DNA from: Chiridota heheva
Lineage: Eukaryota > Echinodermata > Holothuroidea > Apodida > Chiridotidae
DNA length: 64,000 nucleotides
Direction: 5' to 3'
NCBI GenBank assembly: GCA_020152595.1
Contig: JAIGNY010002073.1
Location: 124,001 to 188,000 of the forward strand
In this document: positions 36,050-63,939 of the stretch, in pieces
Numbering within the stretch: position 1 is the stretch's first letter
How the letters are laid out: each line of letters starts with the position of its first letter
Notes under the pieces: model-generated
Databases searched by the model: none
What the model was told of the DNA's origin: nothing
What the model saw: only the letters and a program-made list of their open reading frames with translations
Position numbers and translations under genes: made by a program

Positions 36050-37405
36050 GGGGGTCCACGGTAAACCAGAACCAAAAGGTTTGGATGTGGTTCTCATGCC
36101 TTTTTTGTTCATAAGCTGATTGATTTGCAAATTTTGATTTAAATGTCATGTCATTGCATCTGATGATATATTTGTTCCATGATATTTATTCATAAGCCAT
36201 ACCCACCATGCAGATCAATAAAAATGTTGACAACATTAGCATACATGTGCACAATAATTAATAACATCATAGCAAATATGATGCAAAAACAATTGCTCAT
36301 TTATCCTATTTCAAGAATTTGTCGGTAAGCTCCGCTTACTCATTATTATTCATGACATCACTTCCACAACAGCAGAACATATATACAGACCATACCCATC
36401 TGTGTACCACATATGACATAAGTCTGATATACCATTCATTAGGTACGGTGATTACAAAAAAAATTGAGCACTTTCACACATTAAGCCACACCCGCCAACC
36501 ATTCATATCAATGACATCTGTTGATAACATAAACATGTGCACAATAACCAACAATATTCATGACCAGTATGATGCAAAACGGACATACGGTTGCTCATGT
36601 ATTAAGCATTAATATGCATGACCATAACAAACAATAGGGCACATCTGCAGACCATAGGCTATCTGTGTACCACACATGATGTGAATCAGTTTGTTCTTGG
36701 GATATCATGTTTACAAGCTCTTTTCAGCGAAATCCTGTTGAGCCCGCCCACTACACATATATTGAAACAACGTTTTTATACAATCAACATATACACACCA
36801 GCTAACATAATTGTACCACATATGAAACAAGCAAACATATAATTGTAAAAATATGAGCATTTCAAGATTTTCACATTAAGCCCCGCCTACTCATAATATA
36901 CATGACATCCCCACCCCAAACCAATAGGGCACATCTGCAAACCATGGGCTATCTGTGTATATGATATCATATCATATGATAAATCCAGTTTACCATTCTT
37001 GAGACACTGTTTACAAGGTCTTTTCAGCAAAATCATATTACGCCTTGCCCACTAAAGAATATTAATGAAATTCACAATTTTTACACAATGAACTCAAACA
37101 CACTAGCTAACATTATGATTGTACCAAATATGAAACAAAGCAGACATGGGATTGTTAAAATATGAACATTTCAAGATTTTTTTAATTAAGCCTGCCTACT
37201 CAATAATATGCATGACATCGCCATCAAAAACAATAGGGCACATCTACGGACCATGGGCTATCTGTGTAGCACATATGTCATGAATCCAGAGTACTGTTGT
37301 TGAGATATCGTGTTTACGAGCTAGCTAGACATCACAAACATACATACATACACACACACCATCATCACCGCATAGGTTCCTGATGCTATCACTTAGGAAC
37401 CAATA
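36050..37405 (-). repeat. 1.35-kb dispersed repeat, family R, full-length copy
   Basis: Contains about four diverged units of roughly 290-310 bp, each with a GCC(C)GCC(T/C)ACTCA...ATGCATGACATC phrase, TATCTGTGTACCACATATG and a GAGATATCGTGTTTAC phrase. The ends are AACCAAAAGGTTTGG (left) and GCATAGGTTCCTGATGCTAT (right). It is the inverse of the copy at 60605-61970 and of similar length. No ORF; class unknown. Confidence 0.8.
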
Positions 37406-37654
37406 ATGTGCATCTTTTGCCAGAGAATATTGCAAAGCAAAAAAAAAAATGGTCATCAGAAATATAAAAACAAGATGACAATCCACGGAGTTGCTGACCT
37501 TATCGCCTCTGCCACATAATTTGTAAAATGATCAAATGTGTTTCCAGGAAACATGACATCAAATGTATCATTTCATATCAATTACTTTACCATATATCAA
37601 TGACATGTCCCATTATGTGGGAAACCTAAAACTACATCACCATTCACCAAACAA

Positions 37655-38765
37655 CGCCAAGTAGGCACTGCCCACTGCCAGGTAGGCACTGCCCACTGCC
37701 AGGTAGGCACTGCCCACTGCCAGGTAGGCACTGCCCACTGCCAGGTAGGCACTGCCCACTGCCAGGTAGGCACTGCCCACTGCCAGGTAGGCACTGCCCA
37801 CTGCCAGGCAGGCACCGCCCACCTGCCAGGCAGGCACTGCCCACTGCCAGGCAGGCACTGCCCACCTGCCAGGCAGGCACTGCCCACCTGCCAGGCAGGC
37901 ACTGCCCACTGCCAGGCAGGCACTGCCCACTGCCAGGCAGGCACTGCCCACTGCCAGGCAGGCACTGCCCACCGCCAGGCAGGCACTGCCCACTGCCAGG
38001 CAGGCACTGCCCACTGCCCAGGCAGGCACCGCCCACCGCCAGGCAGGCACTGCCCACCGCCAGGCAGGCACTGCCCACCGCCAGGCAGGCACTGCCCACC
38101 GCCAGGCAGGCACTGCCCACTGCCAGGCAGGCACTGCCCACCGCCAGGCAGGCACCGCCCACCGCCAGGCAGGCACCTGCCCACCGCCAGGTAGGCACTG
38201 CCCACTGCCAGGCAGGCACTGCCCACTGCCAGGCAGGCACCGCCCACCGCCAGGCAGGCACTGCCCACCGCCAGGCAGGCACTGCCCACCTGCCAGGCAG
38301 GCACTGCCCACTGCCAGGCAGGCACTGCCCACTGCCAGGCAGGCACTGCCCACTGCCAGGCAGGCACTGCCCACTGCCAGGCAGGCACTGCCCACTGCCA
38401 GGCAGGCACTGCCCACTGCCAGGCAGGCACTGCCCACTGCCAGGCAGGCACTGCCCACTGCCAGGCAGGCACTGCCCACTGCCAGGCAGGCACTGCCCAC
38501 TGCCAGGTGGGCACTGCCCACTGCCCACTGCCAGGCAGGCACTGCCCACCGCCAGGCAGGCACTGCCCACTGCCAGGCAGGCACTGCCCACTGCCAGGCA
38601 GGCACTGCCCACTGCCAGGCAGCCACTGCCAGGCCAGGCAGGCACTGCCCACTGCCAGGTAGGCACTGCCCACTGCCAGGTAGGCACTGCCCACTGCCAG
38701 GTAGGCACTGCCCACTGCCAGGTAGGCACTGCCCACTGCCAGGTAGGCACTGCCCACTGCCAGGT
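37655..38765. repeat. 21-bp GC-rich minisatellite, about 53 copies
   Basis: The unit is GGYAGGCACTGCCCACTGCCA. Copies at both edges (to about 37800 and from about 38655) carry T at the variable base; central copies carry C. A second variable site reads ACTGCC or ACCGCC/ACCTGCC. The period is a multiple of three, so all reverse frames stay open for over 380 codons. These ORFs are not genes. Confidence 0.96.
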
Positions 38766-38769
38766 AAGC

Positions 38770-39830
38770 ATGATCCTAAAAAGCCGGGTGATAGGGAAGC
38801 TGCCCAAGCTCGCTTGTCAAATTGCATTGCGGTGGTTAAAGACTGGATGCTTCATAACAAACTTAGACTGAATGACACCAAAACTGAATTTTTGATCATT
38901 TCATCAAAAAAACAAATGCATTCCATTAAGTCCATTGATTTGAGGATTTGGGTGTGTGATTGTTCCTTCATCATCCGTGAAAAATGTTTGAACCTTATAT
39001 GAATATGAATTCCCAGATCTCTTCAATATGTCGTACTGTTAATTTTCATTTGCGTAATATTTCTAGAATCAGACGGTACATTGATCAAAATACTTGTGCT
39101 CATGCAGTGCGATCTCTCGTCCTTTCTCGGCTGGATTATGGCAACTCCCTGCTTGGTGGCATATCACGTGAAAACCTTCAATGCTTGCAAAGACTTCAAA
39201 ATCGTGCAGCGCGCATGATTTTTTGTGTTGATAGACGTACAAGCGCTTCCCCCTCTTGCGTGTTCTTCATTGGTTGCCCATCCAGCAGAGAATCTATTTC
39301 AAGATCGTACTGCATGTGTACAACTGCATTAAAAAAAAATGCACCTTCATACCTTTAAGATTTGCTGCATATATATGAGCCTGGACGCATTGGTCTAAGA
39401 TCCGCCAACACGGATGTCACTCGCCCTTGTGATGCCAAGAACTAATCGTGTCAGTGGGGACTGCGCCTTTTCTGTCCTGGGACCACATTTGTGGAATAAC
39501 TTCTACCTGTTGCAATCCGTCAGGCTCAAACTGTTTATACTTTTAAGAAGGCCCTTAAGACTCATCTTTTTCCCACTGATTAACTTTTATGCTGTCTATA
39601 ATATTTAATTTCTTGTTTTATTTATCTACTTTTTTTTTTCTTTTTTTTACCAATTCTTTTATGCTTTTATATTGTCCTGCAAATGTTTCTAAAAATTTTG
39701 ATATTGTATATTAAGAGTTTGTCTATGTATTATCAATTTTATTGTAAAGTGCTTTGATCCACGGGAGAGGCGCTATATAAATAAGTTCAATACTACTACT
39801 ACTACTAATAATAATAATAATGATAATATC
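38770..39830 (+). mobile_element. CR1/L2-like LINE, 5'-truncated
   Basis: Starts at the end of the 21-bp array. RT-end peptides in three frames: VVKDWMLHNKLRLNDTKTEF, then RRYIDQNTCAHAVRSLVLSR, SRLDYGNSLLGGISRENLQC and LQRLQNRAARMIFCVDRR, ending with a KKALKTHLFP-like tail. The 3' end is AAAGTGCTTTGATCCACGGG, GCGCTATATAAATAAGTTCA and ATACTACTACT. Stops and frameshifts make it inactive. Confidence 0.87.
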
Positions 39831-40015
39831 TGGCTTTATCTGGCCAGATCAAACTTTATTTGTATATCAAATTTGCTTTAATTAAGGTTGTATCTGGTTT
39901 TATCTGGCCAGAACAAAGTTTATTTGTGTATCAAGCTTTCCTTATATAAAGTTTATATCTGGCTTTATCTGGCCAGATCAAACTTTATTTACCCAAATAT
40001 AAATTTTATTAAAGC
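39828..40015. repeat. About 60-75-bp tandem repeat, three copies
   Basis: TATCTGG(C/T)TTTATCTGGCCA recurs at 39829, 39890 and 39955, each followed by a variant of GATCAAACTTTATTT. CTGGCCAG is itself a palindrome. Confidence 0.8.
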
Positions 40016-40429
40016 CAGATCTAGACTTTTTTGTAAAATTGTTTATATATCACAATTTTTCAATATATTAAAAAAAATTAAACTTAGATTACTCTCTCTC
40101 TCTTTGGTAATTTGGTACACACTACAGAAAGATTGGAGAAGCTTTTCACCAAATGGTAAAGTTACAAATTACATTTGTACAAAGTACATGATCTTCGAAG
40201 TCAGACAAAGTATAGTAAAAGACGTATGAGAAAAAGACAACATGCATGGACCTCGATAATCAATGTTATAATCTTCAAATTTAAATTTACATCAAATGGG
40301 AGCATTTAATGTACATGATTTAATGTACATACGTTTTCTTTCAGGCAATAAGGAATAATGAAGGACCAAAAGTAATGAAAGAGCATTAGAATCGACTTGA
40401 CCAACGTGATTAGAAAATCATTGTCACTA

Positions 40430-40603
<174 letters not shown>

Positions 40604-41241
40604 GACCTAGCTCCTTTGTTATTTTTAACATCTACATGTAGGACATTTGAAGCAGCTACAAATTGACTTAAAAGATTTATCTATAGTTATCCCATCACCT
40701 CTCTAGAAATTTGATCTGGTCTGATTGCTTTATTAAGCAGCTTGGTAGAACTTATTTTATTTCCGATCAGGTGCAATAGTAGGCCTTCAAAGATATGTGA
40801 AATGATACAGAATTCAGTAAATTGTTATTTTAGCTGTCAGGAAAGTTTATCTTGACTATTTTACAATAAAATCAAAACGGAGCTGTGAATAAACTACTTT
40901 AATATCTTGTTCTGTTAGGGAAATATTGAGTTGTAAAAATATCCCTAATTTGTCTGAAATGCGTATGTGTATTTCGAGTCCACTAGAACATTCAAATAGC
41001 ACACTAACTTTTCTGACAATTGTTTACATATTTTAGCAAAACCAACTTTTGTTGCTGTAGTTAGTAGAAAATACAGTTTAAATTAAGTTATTCTGGTAAT
41101 AAATTAAGTTTATTTCAATAGACGTATTTAACTCATATGGCTAATTGGTACTGGAAAAACCCAGAATTGATGTAGTATTGGTTTGATGCTATTGAGGGCT
41201 TGGGCCGGCGGCGGCTAGCGCTAACATCAACACAAAAGACT

Positions 41242-41720
41242 GACACAAAACCTTCACTGGGTCCAAGGACCATGGATCATGTGATAACCATATTATAGCA
41301 ATTTACCGACTTTTGGTCAATTTGGGACTCATTTTTGAGGGTCCAGAAACGATCTCCCAGAAATGAGACAAATACCACAGGAGTAACGGGTAGTTGGTCT
41401 TTTGCCCCCATATGTCAGAAGTCTGGCACAAAACCTTCACTGGGCCCAAGGACCATGGATCATGTTATAACCATATTATAGCAATTTACCGACTTTTGGT
41501 CAATTTGGGTCCCATTTTTGAGGGTCCAGATACGATCTCCCAGATATGAGAGCTATATCACAGGATTAAGGGGTAGTTGGGCTTTTGCCCCAATATGTCA
41601 GAAGTCTGGCACAAAACCTTCACTGGGCCCAAGAGCTATGGACCATGATATCTCCTTATGATAGGAATAATTTTCACGACTTTTGGCTGTTTAGGGCCAT
41701 GATTTTGAGAGTCCAGGTAT
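41242..41720. repeat. 183-bp tandem repeat, about 2.6 copies
   Basis: CACAAAACCTTCACTGGG starts a unit at about 41244, 41427 and 41610. Each contains ACCATGGATCATG, ACTTTTGGTCAATTTGGG and GATCTCCCAGA-type phrases; the third copy is shorter and more diverged. Confidence 0.92.
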
Positions 41721-41964
41721 AATCTCCCATAACTGAACCCATTACTTTTTGGTTTGGGAGTTGGTGGACTTTCACCTCATGAATGTAATTACATTGCAAC
41801 AACCGCCACTCACAAAATACTTCTATGTGACGATTACAAAATGTAAAACAGGAAAGAGAATAAAAAAAGATTTCGCTCCGTTGGTGGCCCAAGTCCTCGC
41901 CAACTGTCTTGTTGGTAGGCAGTAGATGGCGCTCTTGCAGAAGGACGGCTCTTCAGCTGGTAAA

Positions 41965-42006
41965 AATTTGAATCTGAATCTGAATATGAATATGAATATG
42001 AATATG
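41965..42006. repeat. Hexamer microsatellite (TGAATC/TGAATA)n
   Basis: About seven hexamers, TGAATC then TGAATA, 260 bp upstream of the PIGL ATG, so within the likely promoter region. Whether it affects transcription cannot be judged. Confidence 0.85.
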
Positions 42007-42266
42007 ACGCTAACTTCAACTGGGTATTTTGTATTTACTTTACTAGGCCTATTCACGGTTGGATTGTCTCAATTGAATTAATTAGCAAGGAGCCTGTGGA
42101 ATGTTGAAGAATGAAAAAACTTTGCTCAGTAATACTATGTGCACAACTTTACATATCAGTCGGAAAATATTCTGAATTTACTTTGAAAAGTATCAGACTT
42201 GCCGAATTTGAAATAATTTCGCGCAACTACTTTATTATATCGTAATACTATTAAAACAAATTGACC

Positions 42267-56900
<14,634 letters not shown>

Positions 56901-56984
56901 GAGGTCAACATAATTTATTTGTGAGTGGGGTAAGGGCCTCAACTCCATTTCCCACTGACCCCACCCCCCAATGCTGTGGCCATT

Positions 56985-57300
56985 CCTGTGTAGCATCATA
57001 TAAGCAAGATGGATTTATAATTATGTGTAATTTATATGGAAAACTGCATTTTAGGGTTTCATATCCATAAAAATATATGTAAGAATTAGCTTAAAGTTGA
57101 AAACAACATTGTGGGATGGTGGCAGGGGGGAGGGGGCAGGATGCTCCTCCACCCTAGCCCCACTGGTGCCATCCATATGTAATGTAGTATCACTTAAGCA
57201 ACATGAATGTATAATTGTGAGTCATTTACATAATAAACTGTTTTGGCATTTGTCAGTAATATGCCAGATTTACCTCAAATAATGGTATTCAACATAAAAC
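56985..57300. repeat. Diverged tandem duplication of about 200 bp downstream of PIGL
   Basis: GTAGCATCATATAAGCAAGA near 56990 and GTAGTATCACTTAAGCAACA near 57185 open two similar stretches with TATAATTGTGAGT and ACTG-TTTTGG-like phrases. Similarity is moderate. Confidence 0.5.
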
Positions 57301-57715
57301 TTACAACGAGCGTAATGACAACTTCTATTTGATTAAATTTATCATTTTCTTCTTAAGATGAATGCAAAACCATTGGTCAAGTGTAAGAGGTCAAATGGTG
57401 TCTGCCCTGTGAAAAATCTTCAATCCGCCACTGGTTAAATATGAGAAAACTGAACAAAATTATGAAAAATGGTTCCCATGACAACCAGAACTTGAATTTT
57501 TAATGGCTCCACATCTAAAATTCATTCTTAGGTCATGACTAACAACTGTGCCAAGTTTCATGCTTTTATCAAAAAGTGTGAACGATTTTTCAACAAATCT
57601 GCTGGACTATATGGTACAGTCTAAACCTAACACACCAACACTAACCATTTGAACTGATTGTGATGAAGTTATGTTACCTTTTTTCTTTGAGAGTTATGGG
57701 AAATGTATGTGAGTA

Positions 57716-58653
57716 ACCAGGGTGTCAATCCATAGTCAAAAAGTGGGGGGCCTATTTTTAAAAACAAAATTTCTTACCCTGAGGTTCTAGTAGCTATTAG
57801 AGTACACACCTAAATTCTTTTTATTTGGCTGCGAAAGGATTCACTTGGTCGTTGGATAAATGAATTTCGGAAAAGTAGCCAGATTTTTGGAAATATACCA
57901 ATATAGACAAATAGAGGCATACATATATACAAATTGATATCAAACTTGCCATCTTTCTGTCCATATGCGTAGCCATGTTTTTTATTTTTTGGGGTAGATC
58001 TGCCAGCTGTATTCGCTTTGCACATTCGGCGTGGGGTCTAACCAGGGGCAAAGCCCCTGGAAGCTACGCATTTTGGTGGACTAGAGGGTGCCTAAAATTG
58101 TGTAATATTGTATACGATCGCCTGATGTATCAGCTTTCTATATTAGCAGTCTATATCACATTAGAGGTTAAGAATGAAATTAGAGGGTTATGCAAGATCT
58201 TCGCTGACGTGCACAACCAAATTCCTTTATTTGGCCATGAAAGGATGGGGCAGATCTGCCAGCTGTATACACTTTGTGCATACCGCGTGGGGTCTAGGGG
58301 CCCACCCAAGGGCTTCTAGTGGGGTCCAGGGGGGTTTCGGTGCAATAGAGGGTGCTTAAAAACGTCATACTAGTAATGTTACATTTCATAGACAGCGTGC
58401 GGTAGAACACCAAAGTGACGTGTCGTGATGACGTCATAATGCTTTCACAGATATAGTCAATGACGTCAAATTTTGGGTCTCTGTATAACCTCGTTGATCG
58501 ACAAAACCCCCACGATTTTGTTACATATGGCATGATAAATTTGCATCAAATTATCAAGTACAGAAGACATTGGAATAGGCAAAAAACTGGGGGAGGGGGA
58601 CATTTGATATTGTGTCCCATCCACCCCCTCCTCATCCCCCGGGATTGACGCCC
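57716..58653. mobile_element. hAT-like element with GGGYGTCAATCC ends
   Basis: The ends GGGTGTCAATCC and GGATTGACGCCC are inverted copies. ATGTGAGTA is duplicated at 57707-57715 and 58654-58662, so the 8-bp hAT duplication is covered. Inside, a GATCTGCCAGCTGTAT...CGTGGGGTCTA segment is repeated about 256 bp apart (57997 and 58252). No transposase ORF. Confidence 0.85.
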
Positions 58654-60604
58654 ATGTGAGTAGCTCTTATACATTCTCAAAAAGTTGTAGCAGTAACACA
58701 ACTTTAATATGATGAAAGGCGTTATAATTGGGAGGAATTAAAAGGAATAAAAAAAATCATTAAGTTTTATTTATGTGGCAGAGGACTGTTAAAGAAACAA
58801 ATTGGTGAAAATAGATATCTTATTCTGTTTAGGAGTTATTGCTTTTCTCAGTTTTCACCAGTGTGTAAAAAAGTGACCGTGTAGTGTATTAACATAATTG
58901 CATGTAATTCTATCAAATTAGAATATTTTTCTTTCATTAGAGTGAGCAGATGGGAAAAATGTTTTTGTAAAGTGCATGTTATACTCCATCTGAATAAGTA
59001 ACCAAGAAATGTTTGCAATAATCTAGAAAGAAGCAATTCACAGGAAAATTTAATCTTATTATGAAGGTATTAGATTTCAAGAGTAGCTTAGGGAACAATA
59101 TAAATCTTTACTGTATGAATATTATGATGAATGCAGCCAAAACTATGTATGAATATTATGATGAATGCAGCCAAAACTCATGTGGTCCTGTAGACACTAA
59201 CTGAATGGTAACTTAGGTCATGAAAAGTTCTTGCATTTTGTAAAAACTTCTGTAGATATATTTATCAACTTTAATTTTGTACTTTATTTATTCACTCAAT
59301 CCCAAAGAATACAAAATTATACTCTTATTTGGGTATAAGAGGTTGCGAAAACATGCTTACTACTCGATAAGAGAATAATAAGAAAAGAAACTTATTTACA
59401 ATATGTACAATCATGGAGCTATTAACTGAAATGGTACAATGAATATACTGGTGTGCAATATCATGAATGTGACAGTTAATACTTGTGTTGTTTGTTTATG
59501 CATTTTCTACAAACAACTGAATAATACACCTATAAGTGCTTGATACACATTGGTCACATTATTGTTTTGAACTTATCTGTCCATAAATTCAAAAAGTTTC
59601 CCAGCTAATAGCAATTGTATAGGTAAAACCAGTTTGATGTTGTGAAGATCTAATTGAAAAACAACTATTTCAATTGAGTCTTTGATGCCTTGTTTGTATT
59701 ATCTCCTCATCTGTTTCACGTCCAAATCGGAGTCTTCAAAATCTGCTCAGGGCTTTTCAACAAATATCAGAACAGAAAAATGTGTTTTTATGTCAAACAA
59801 AATGGATTGGTGTAATTCCCAATTTATTTTGTCATTCACTTTGTACTGTATGGATATGCAGATTCTGTAATAGTCTGGTGGTTAATTGTTAAATCAAGAA
59901 GTATAAGCATAACTTAGTCAAATCTTATGTGTGTAAGTTCTTTCATAATTGAACAATGATTGGAAATCAGTAATGTCACCATATAAATTTATCTAAAAGT
60001 GTTACATTGTCAAAAATCAATTGTGTATTTATGTGTTTCCTTTTATTTTGGTCTAATTTTTTTTTTTTTTTTTTTATTTAGGCGTTTAATTTGTATGAAC
60101 TTTGACTGCAAAATTCTTATGTTATTTTTCATTAAGAAGGCAGTGATAACTTGAGGCAACAGCTGTATTGTTCTAAAAAATATTGAAAATCATGAGAATG
60201 ACAAAAGTCAAAATCAAGTCAATAATTGGCTACAGACCATTTCATCATGTTCTGAAATTTTGACGCCTAATTGTTATAGAAAGTATGCAAATTTTCTTTG
60301 TATAAATGAGGGTGCAAATTCAAAGCTGCAATAAGATTTGTCATAATTTGTACTATTTTCTCAATTTTCAATAGATCAGAAAATAATGCAGGCCATGCTG
60401 TCTGCGTGTCACTACTACTAACTTCATCACGATAACCATTCTACAAGTTTTATATTTATGTGATGTAAAGAAATAATATTGTTTTGAAATATATTTATTG
60501 CAACCAATCACGTGTCTATCTTCAGATCTTGCATGTCATTTTTGTATCGGGTGTACAAGAATATCCTCCCACCACAATTTTTTGAGAGGGTGGGACATTA
60601 GGAC
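58654..60604. other. Intergenic, no gene seen
   Basis: A+T-rich, with a 31-bp direct duplication ending GATGAATGCAGCCAAAACT at about 59117-59178 and a T-run near 60058-60075. No exon or RNA gene seen. Confidence 0.5.
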
Positions 60605-61970
60605 TATTTCATATCATTTTTGGTTCCACTGCGATAGCATCAGGAACCTATGCGGTCATGATGGCGTGTGTATGTATGTATGGGTGAGTGTATGTGTGTG
60701 ATGCTTAGCTCGTAAACATAATATCTCAAGAACGGTAATCTGAATTCATGTCATATTTGGTACACAGCCCATGTTCCGTTCATGTGCCCAATTGTTTTTG
60801 ATGGTGATGTCATGCATATTAATGAGTAGGTGAGGCTGAATGTAAAAATCTTGAAATGGGTCATATCTGCTTTGTTTCATACTTGGTATATTCATGAAAT
60901 TGGGTAGTGTCTTCATGTTCAGGTTGTACAAACATTGAATTTCATTAATATGCATAGTGGGCGGGGCTTAATATGATTTTTCTGAAAAAGCTTGTAGACA
61001 CGATATCTCATGAATGATACACTGGATTCATGTCATTTTTGGTACACAGATATCACATGGTCTGTGGATGTGCTTTATTGTTTTTGGTGGTAAATCATGC
61101 ATATTAATGAGTAGGCAGGGCTTAATATAAAAGTCTTGAAATGCTCTTATTTTGACAATCACATGTTTCATATTTATAAAAATGATGTTAGCTAGTGTGT
61201 AAGTTTCCATTGTAAAGAAAACGTTGACTCATTAATATGCGTAATGGGCAGGGCTCAATATGATTTTGAAACAAAAAGCTTGTTAGCACGATATCTCAAA
61301 AACTGAACTGGGTTTACGTTGTGTGTGGTACACAGATAGCTCATGGTCTGTAGATGTGCCCTATTGTTTTTAATGATTATATGCATATTAATGAGTAGGC
61401 GGGGCTTTTTAAAAATCTTGAAATGCTCATATTTTGACAGTCACCTTACTGTTTTGTTTCATATTTGTTATAATTGTTAGACTAGTGTGTGTGTGTTCAT
61501 TGTATAAGAACGTTGACTTCATTAATATGCATGGGCAAAATATATGATTTTGTAAACAGAAAGCTTGTAAACACGATATTTATGAAATACTATTAACTGG
61601 ATTCACATCATGTGTGGTACACAAATAGCTCATGGTCTGCATATGTGACCTTGTGTTTTTGTTGGTAATTTCATGCATATTATTAAGTGGTTGAAGCTTA
61701 AGTAACAATTTTGAACAAAAGTGATAAATAAGCAAAGTGTATGTCCGTTTTATGTCATACTGGGCATGATAATATTGTTGGTTATTATGTACTTGCTTAT
61801 GTTATAAAACAATTGTTATTAATATGCATGGTAGGCATGGCTTAATGTGGAAGTGCTGAAGAATGTAAGCACCATACTATCTCATGCATGGTACATGTCA
61901 CGGTTTTATGCCATATATGGTACACAGACTGGTCATTGGAACCACAAAACCTTTTGGTTTTGTTGGTCTA
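60605..61970 (+). repeat. 1.35-kb dispersed repeat, family R, full-length copy
   Basis: The left end has GATAGCATCAGGAACCTATG and a TGTGTATGTATG run; the right end has ACAAAACCTTTTGGTTTTG. Inside, CATGCATATTAATGAGTAGG recurs at 60811, 61096 and 61381 with a diverged copy near 61672, giving a period of about 287 bp. Each unit carries ACACGATATCTCA and TGGTACACAGATAG. It encodes nothing. Confidence 0.82.
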
Positions 61971-62928
61971 GCTGCTCATTGACAGCAAATGCCTCCCAGG
62001 TAAAATCTTAGATAATGGAGGGAAAGAGAATAGTAGTAAGAGTCAGAGGCTTGGGAAGGGTGCTGTGAAAGTATTTCACCTGCCCGCTTGCGTGCTTTCT
62101 GCAGGGCTCGGCGTTTAAGTGGGAAATTATCAACATAAAATTGAAGGGAAATTTATTTAAATATTTGTCAACATTTCCTAAAAATTAAAGAAATTGTCCC
62201 AAAAATATATCTAATATTTAAGGAACTTAAGTGAAGATTTTTGGGGTTCCTGCACCCCACCCTCGAGTGATGACCCTTCCCTATGCCCCTGGTAAGAAAC
62301 ATCTTGGAATGGTGATTAGATTAGACTTTAGAAAAATTTAAAGGACAACAATGATGAAGTTGGGTAGCCAGACCCTGGTAGCTGCTGGCATTAAGTTATT
62401 TTCTGTTTGAAGTTGAGAATATGCATGGAATAACAGTAGTTCGTGTGAAATGGGGCAGAATTGGTTAATGATTGTGATCAAATCTAAGGCAATGTATTGC
62501 TTACATCTTCACGGGTTTGAGCCCTTAAATACGTACACGATATGTCATCCCCTATTTGCAGTATGGGCATAAAGTTCCAACCAGAGTGACAAAATGCATC
62601 TACTAGTTTACAACAGTTCACATGTGCTTTGGCATGTGCGAGATAAATCTCAAATTAATTTGAAACAGTTGACAGCTTGCACTTCATCCGATACGCTGTT
62701 TGCAGGATATCACAGCCAGACTTGATTGCACAAGTAAGATAATGAGTTGCCACGTGGGAGTGAATGCAAACAAAAGAATTGCAGCTTAGATAATCAACTT
62801 GACAAATGAAAATATGGCAATAAATTGCAGAATTTTCTCATTGTTTTTAACCTTTTCCTACTAATTCCCCGAGTTAGATTTAATCTCATTACCCACATAT
62901 ACATATATTTGGGGATGAGATATTGCTG

Positions 62929-63939
62929 CAGTGGCGTAGCCAAAAGGGGAGGCGATCCCCCTCACCCCCCCCCCCTACCCCCTAATATTTTAATCTGTCA
63001 GTTCATATTTTAATCTGTCGGTTAAAATTGGTGCTATCGGTTCAGCAAACTGACATTCCAGGTGCTTATTATGTTTTTAGATTTCAAAAAGGCACTTTCT
63101 CAGAAAAAGGTTCTTCTGGGAATAATATATTAAACATTTGTGCTATTTTGTATTTTAATACATGAATTAAGATACACAGAAAGAGGGGAGAGCCGAAGAG
63201 GGGAGGTGGGTGTCGGAGTACATGTGATACAGAACAGGCTCATTATAAAAGTTTGACAACATTTACATAAGTTTTTTAGTAAATTATTGAAAACCTTTCT
63301 TTTAGCTGTTAAGACAATCCACATTTTTCAAAGAGTGACGATGAACCTAACCAAGTACAAACGTAAACAAAACATTTCTACATTATGCATTTTCATGATT
63401 TTGTGTTGGTGTCTTATATATAGCTCTATTTAACATGAATTTTGAATTGTACGATACACTTCTTACTATGCGTTGTGACATACGTTTTTGCCCTTGAAAT
63501 GTCAATTTTGCGAGAGCTTTCGGGGACTTCGCCCTTTTTCCCTACCGGGGCTTCGCCCCTAGACCCCACCAGGGGCCCTTAAGCGGGCCCCTGGACACAC
63601 GCCGACAAGTCGAGCGCTTTGATTTTGTGTTTTGTATATGGTGTATTATAGCTCTCTGACATGAATTATGACTTGTATAATACACCTTACTAGACGTTGT
63701 GACATGCCTTTTTGCCCTTGAAATGTCAATTTTGCGAGAGCTTTACCGGGGCTTCGCCCTGGATCCCATCAAGGGCCCTTAATCGGCCCCCTAGACCCCA
63801 TCACGCCGACAAGTCCAGCACTTGCGCTCGAAGTGACACCTTTGGTGTCACCTCAACTACGCCACTAAATATCGTGTCGGTTCAATCTACCCCCCCCCCC
63901 CATTTTCCCACCCATGTAAAAATCCTGACTACGCCACTG
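62929..63939. mobile_element. hAT-like element with CAGTGGCGTAG ends
   Basis: Inverted ends CAGTGGCGTAG and CTACGCCACTG. Flanks TATTGCTG and CTTTGCTG agree at six of eight bases. The right half contains two copies, 224 bp apart, of a segment with CCCTTGAAATGTCAATTTTG (63491, 63715) followed by GGGGCTTCGCCC(C)-type palindromes. No transposase ORF. Confidence 0.8.

Noticed and set aside
37655..38765. CRISPR-like array
   Set aside because: Tandem 21-bp units with no unique spacers, in a eukaryotic genome.
37597..38827. Three overlapping reverse-strand ORFs of about 390 codons
   Set aside because: Pure translation of the 21-bp minisatellite; open in all three frames because the period is a multiple of three.
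42261..42266. TTG start for PIGL
   Set aside because: The ATG at 42267 has a good context (accATGg) and animals rarely start at TTG.
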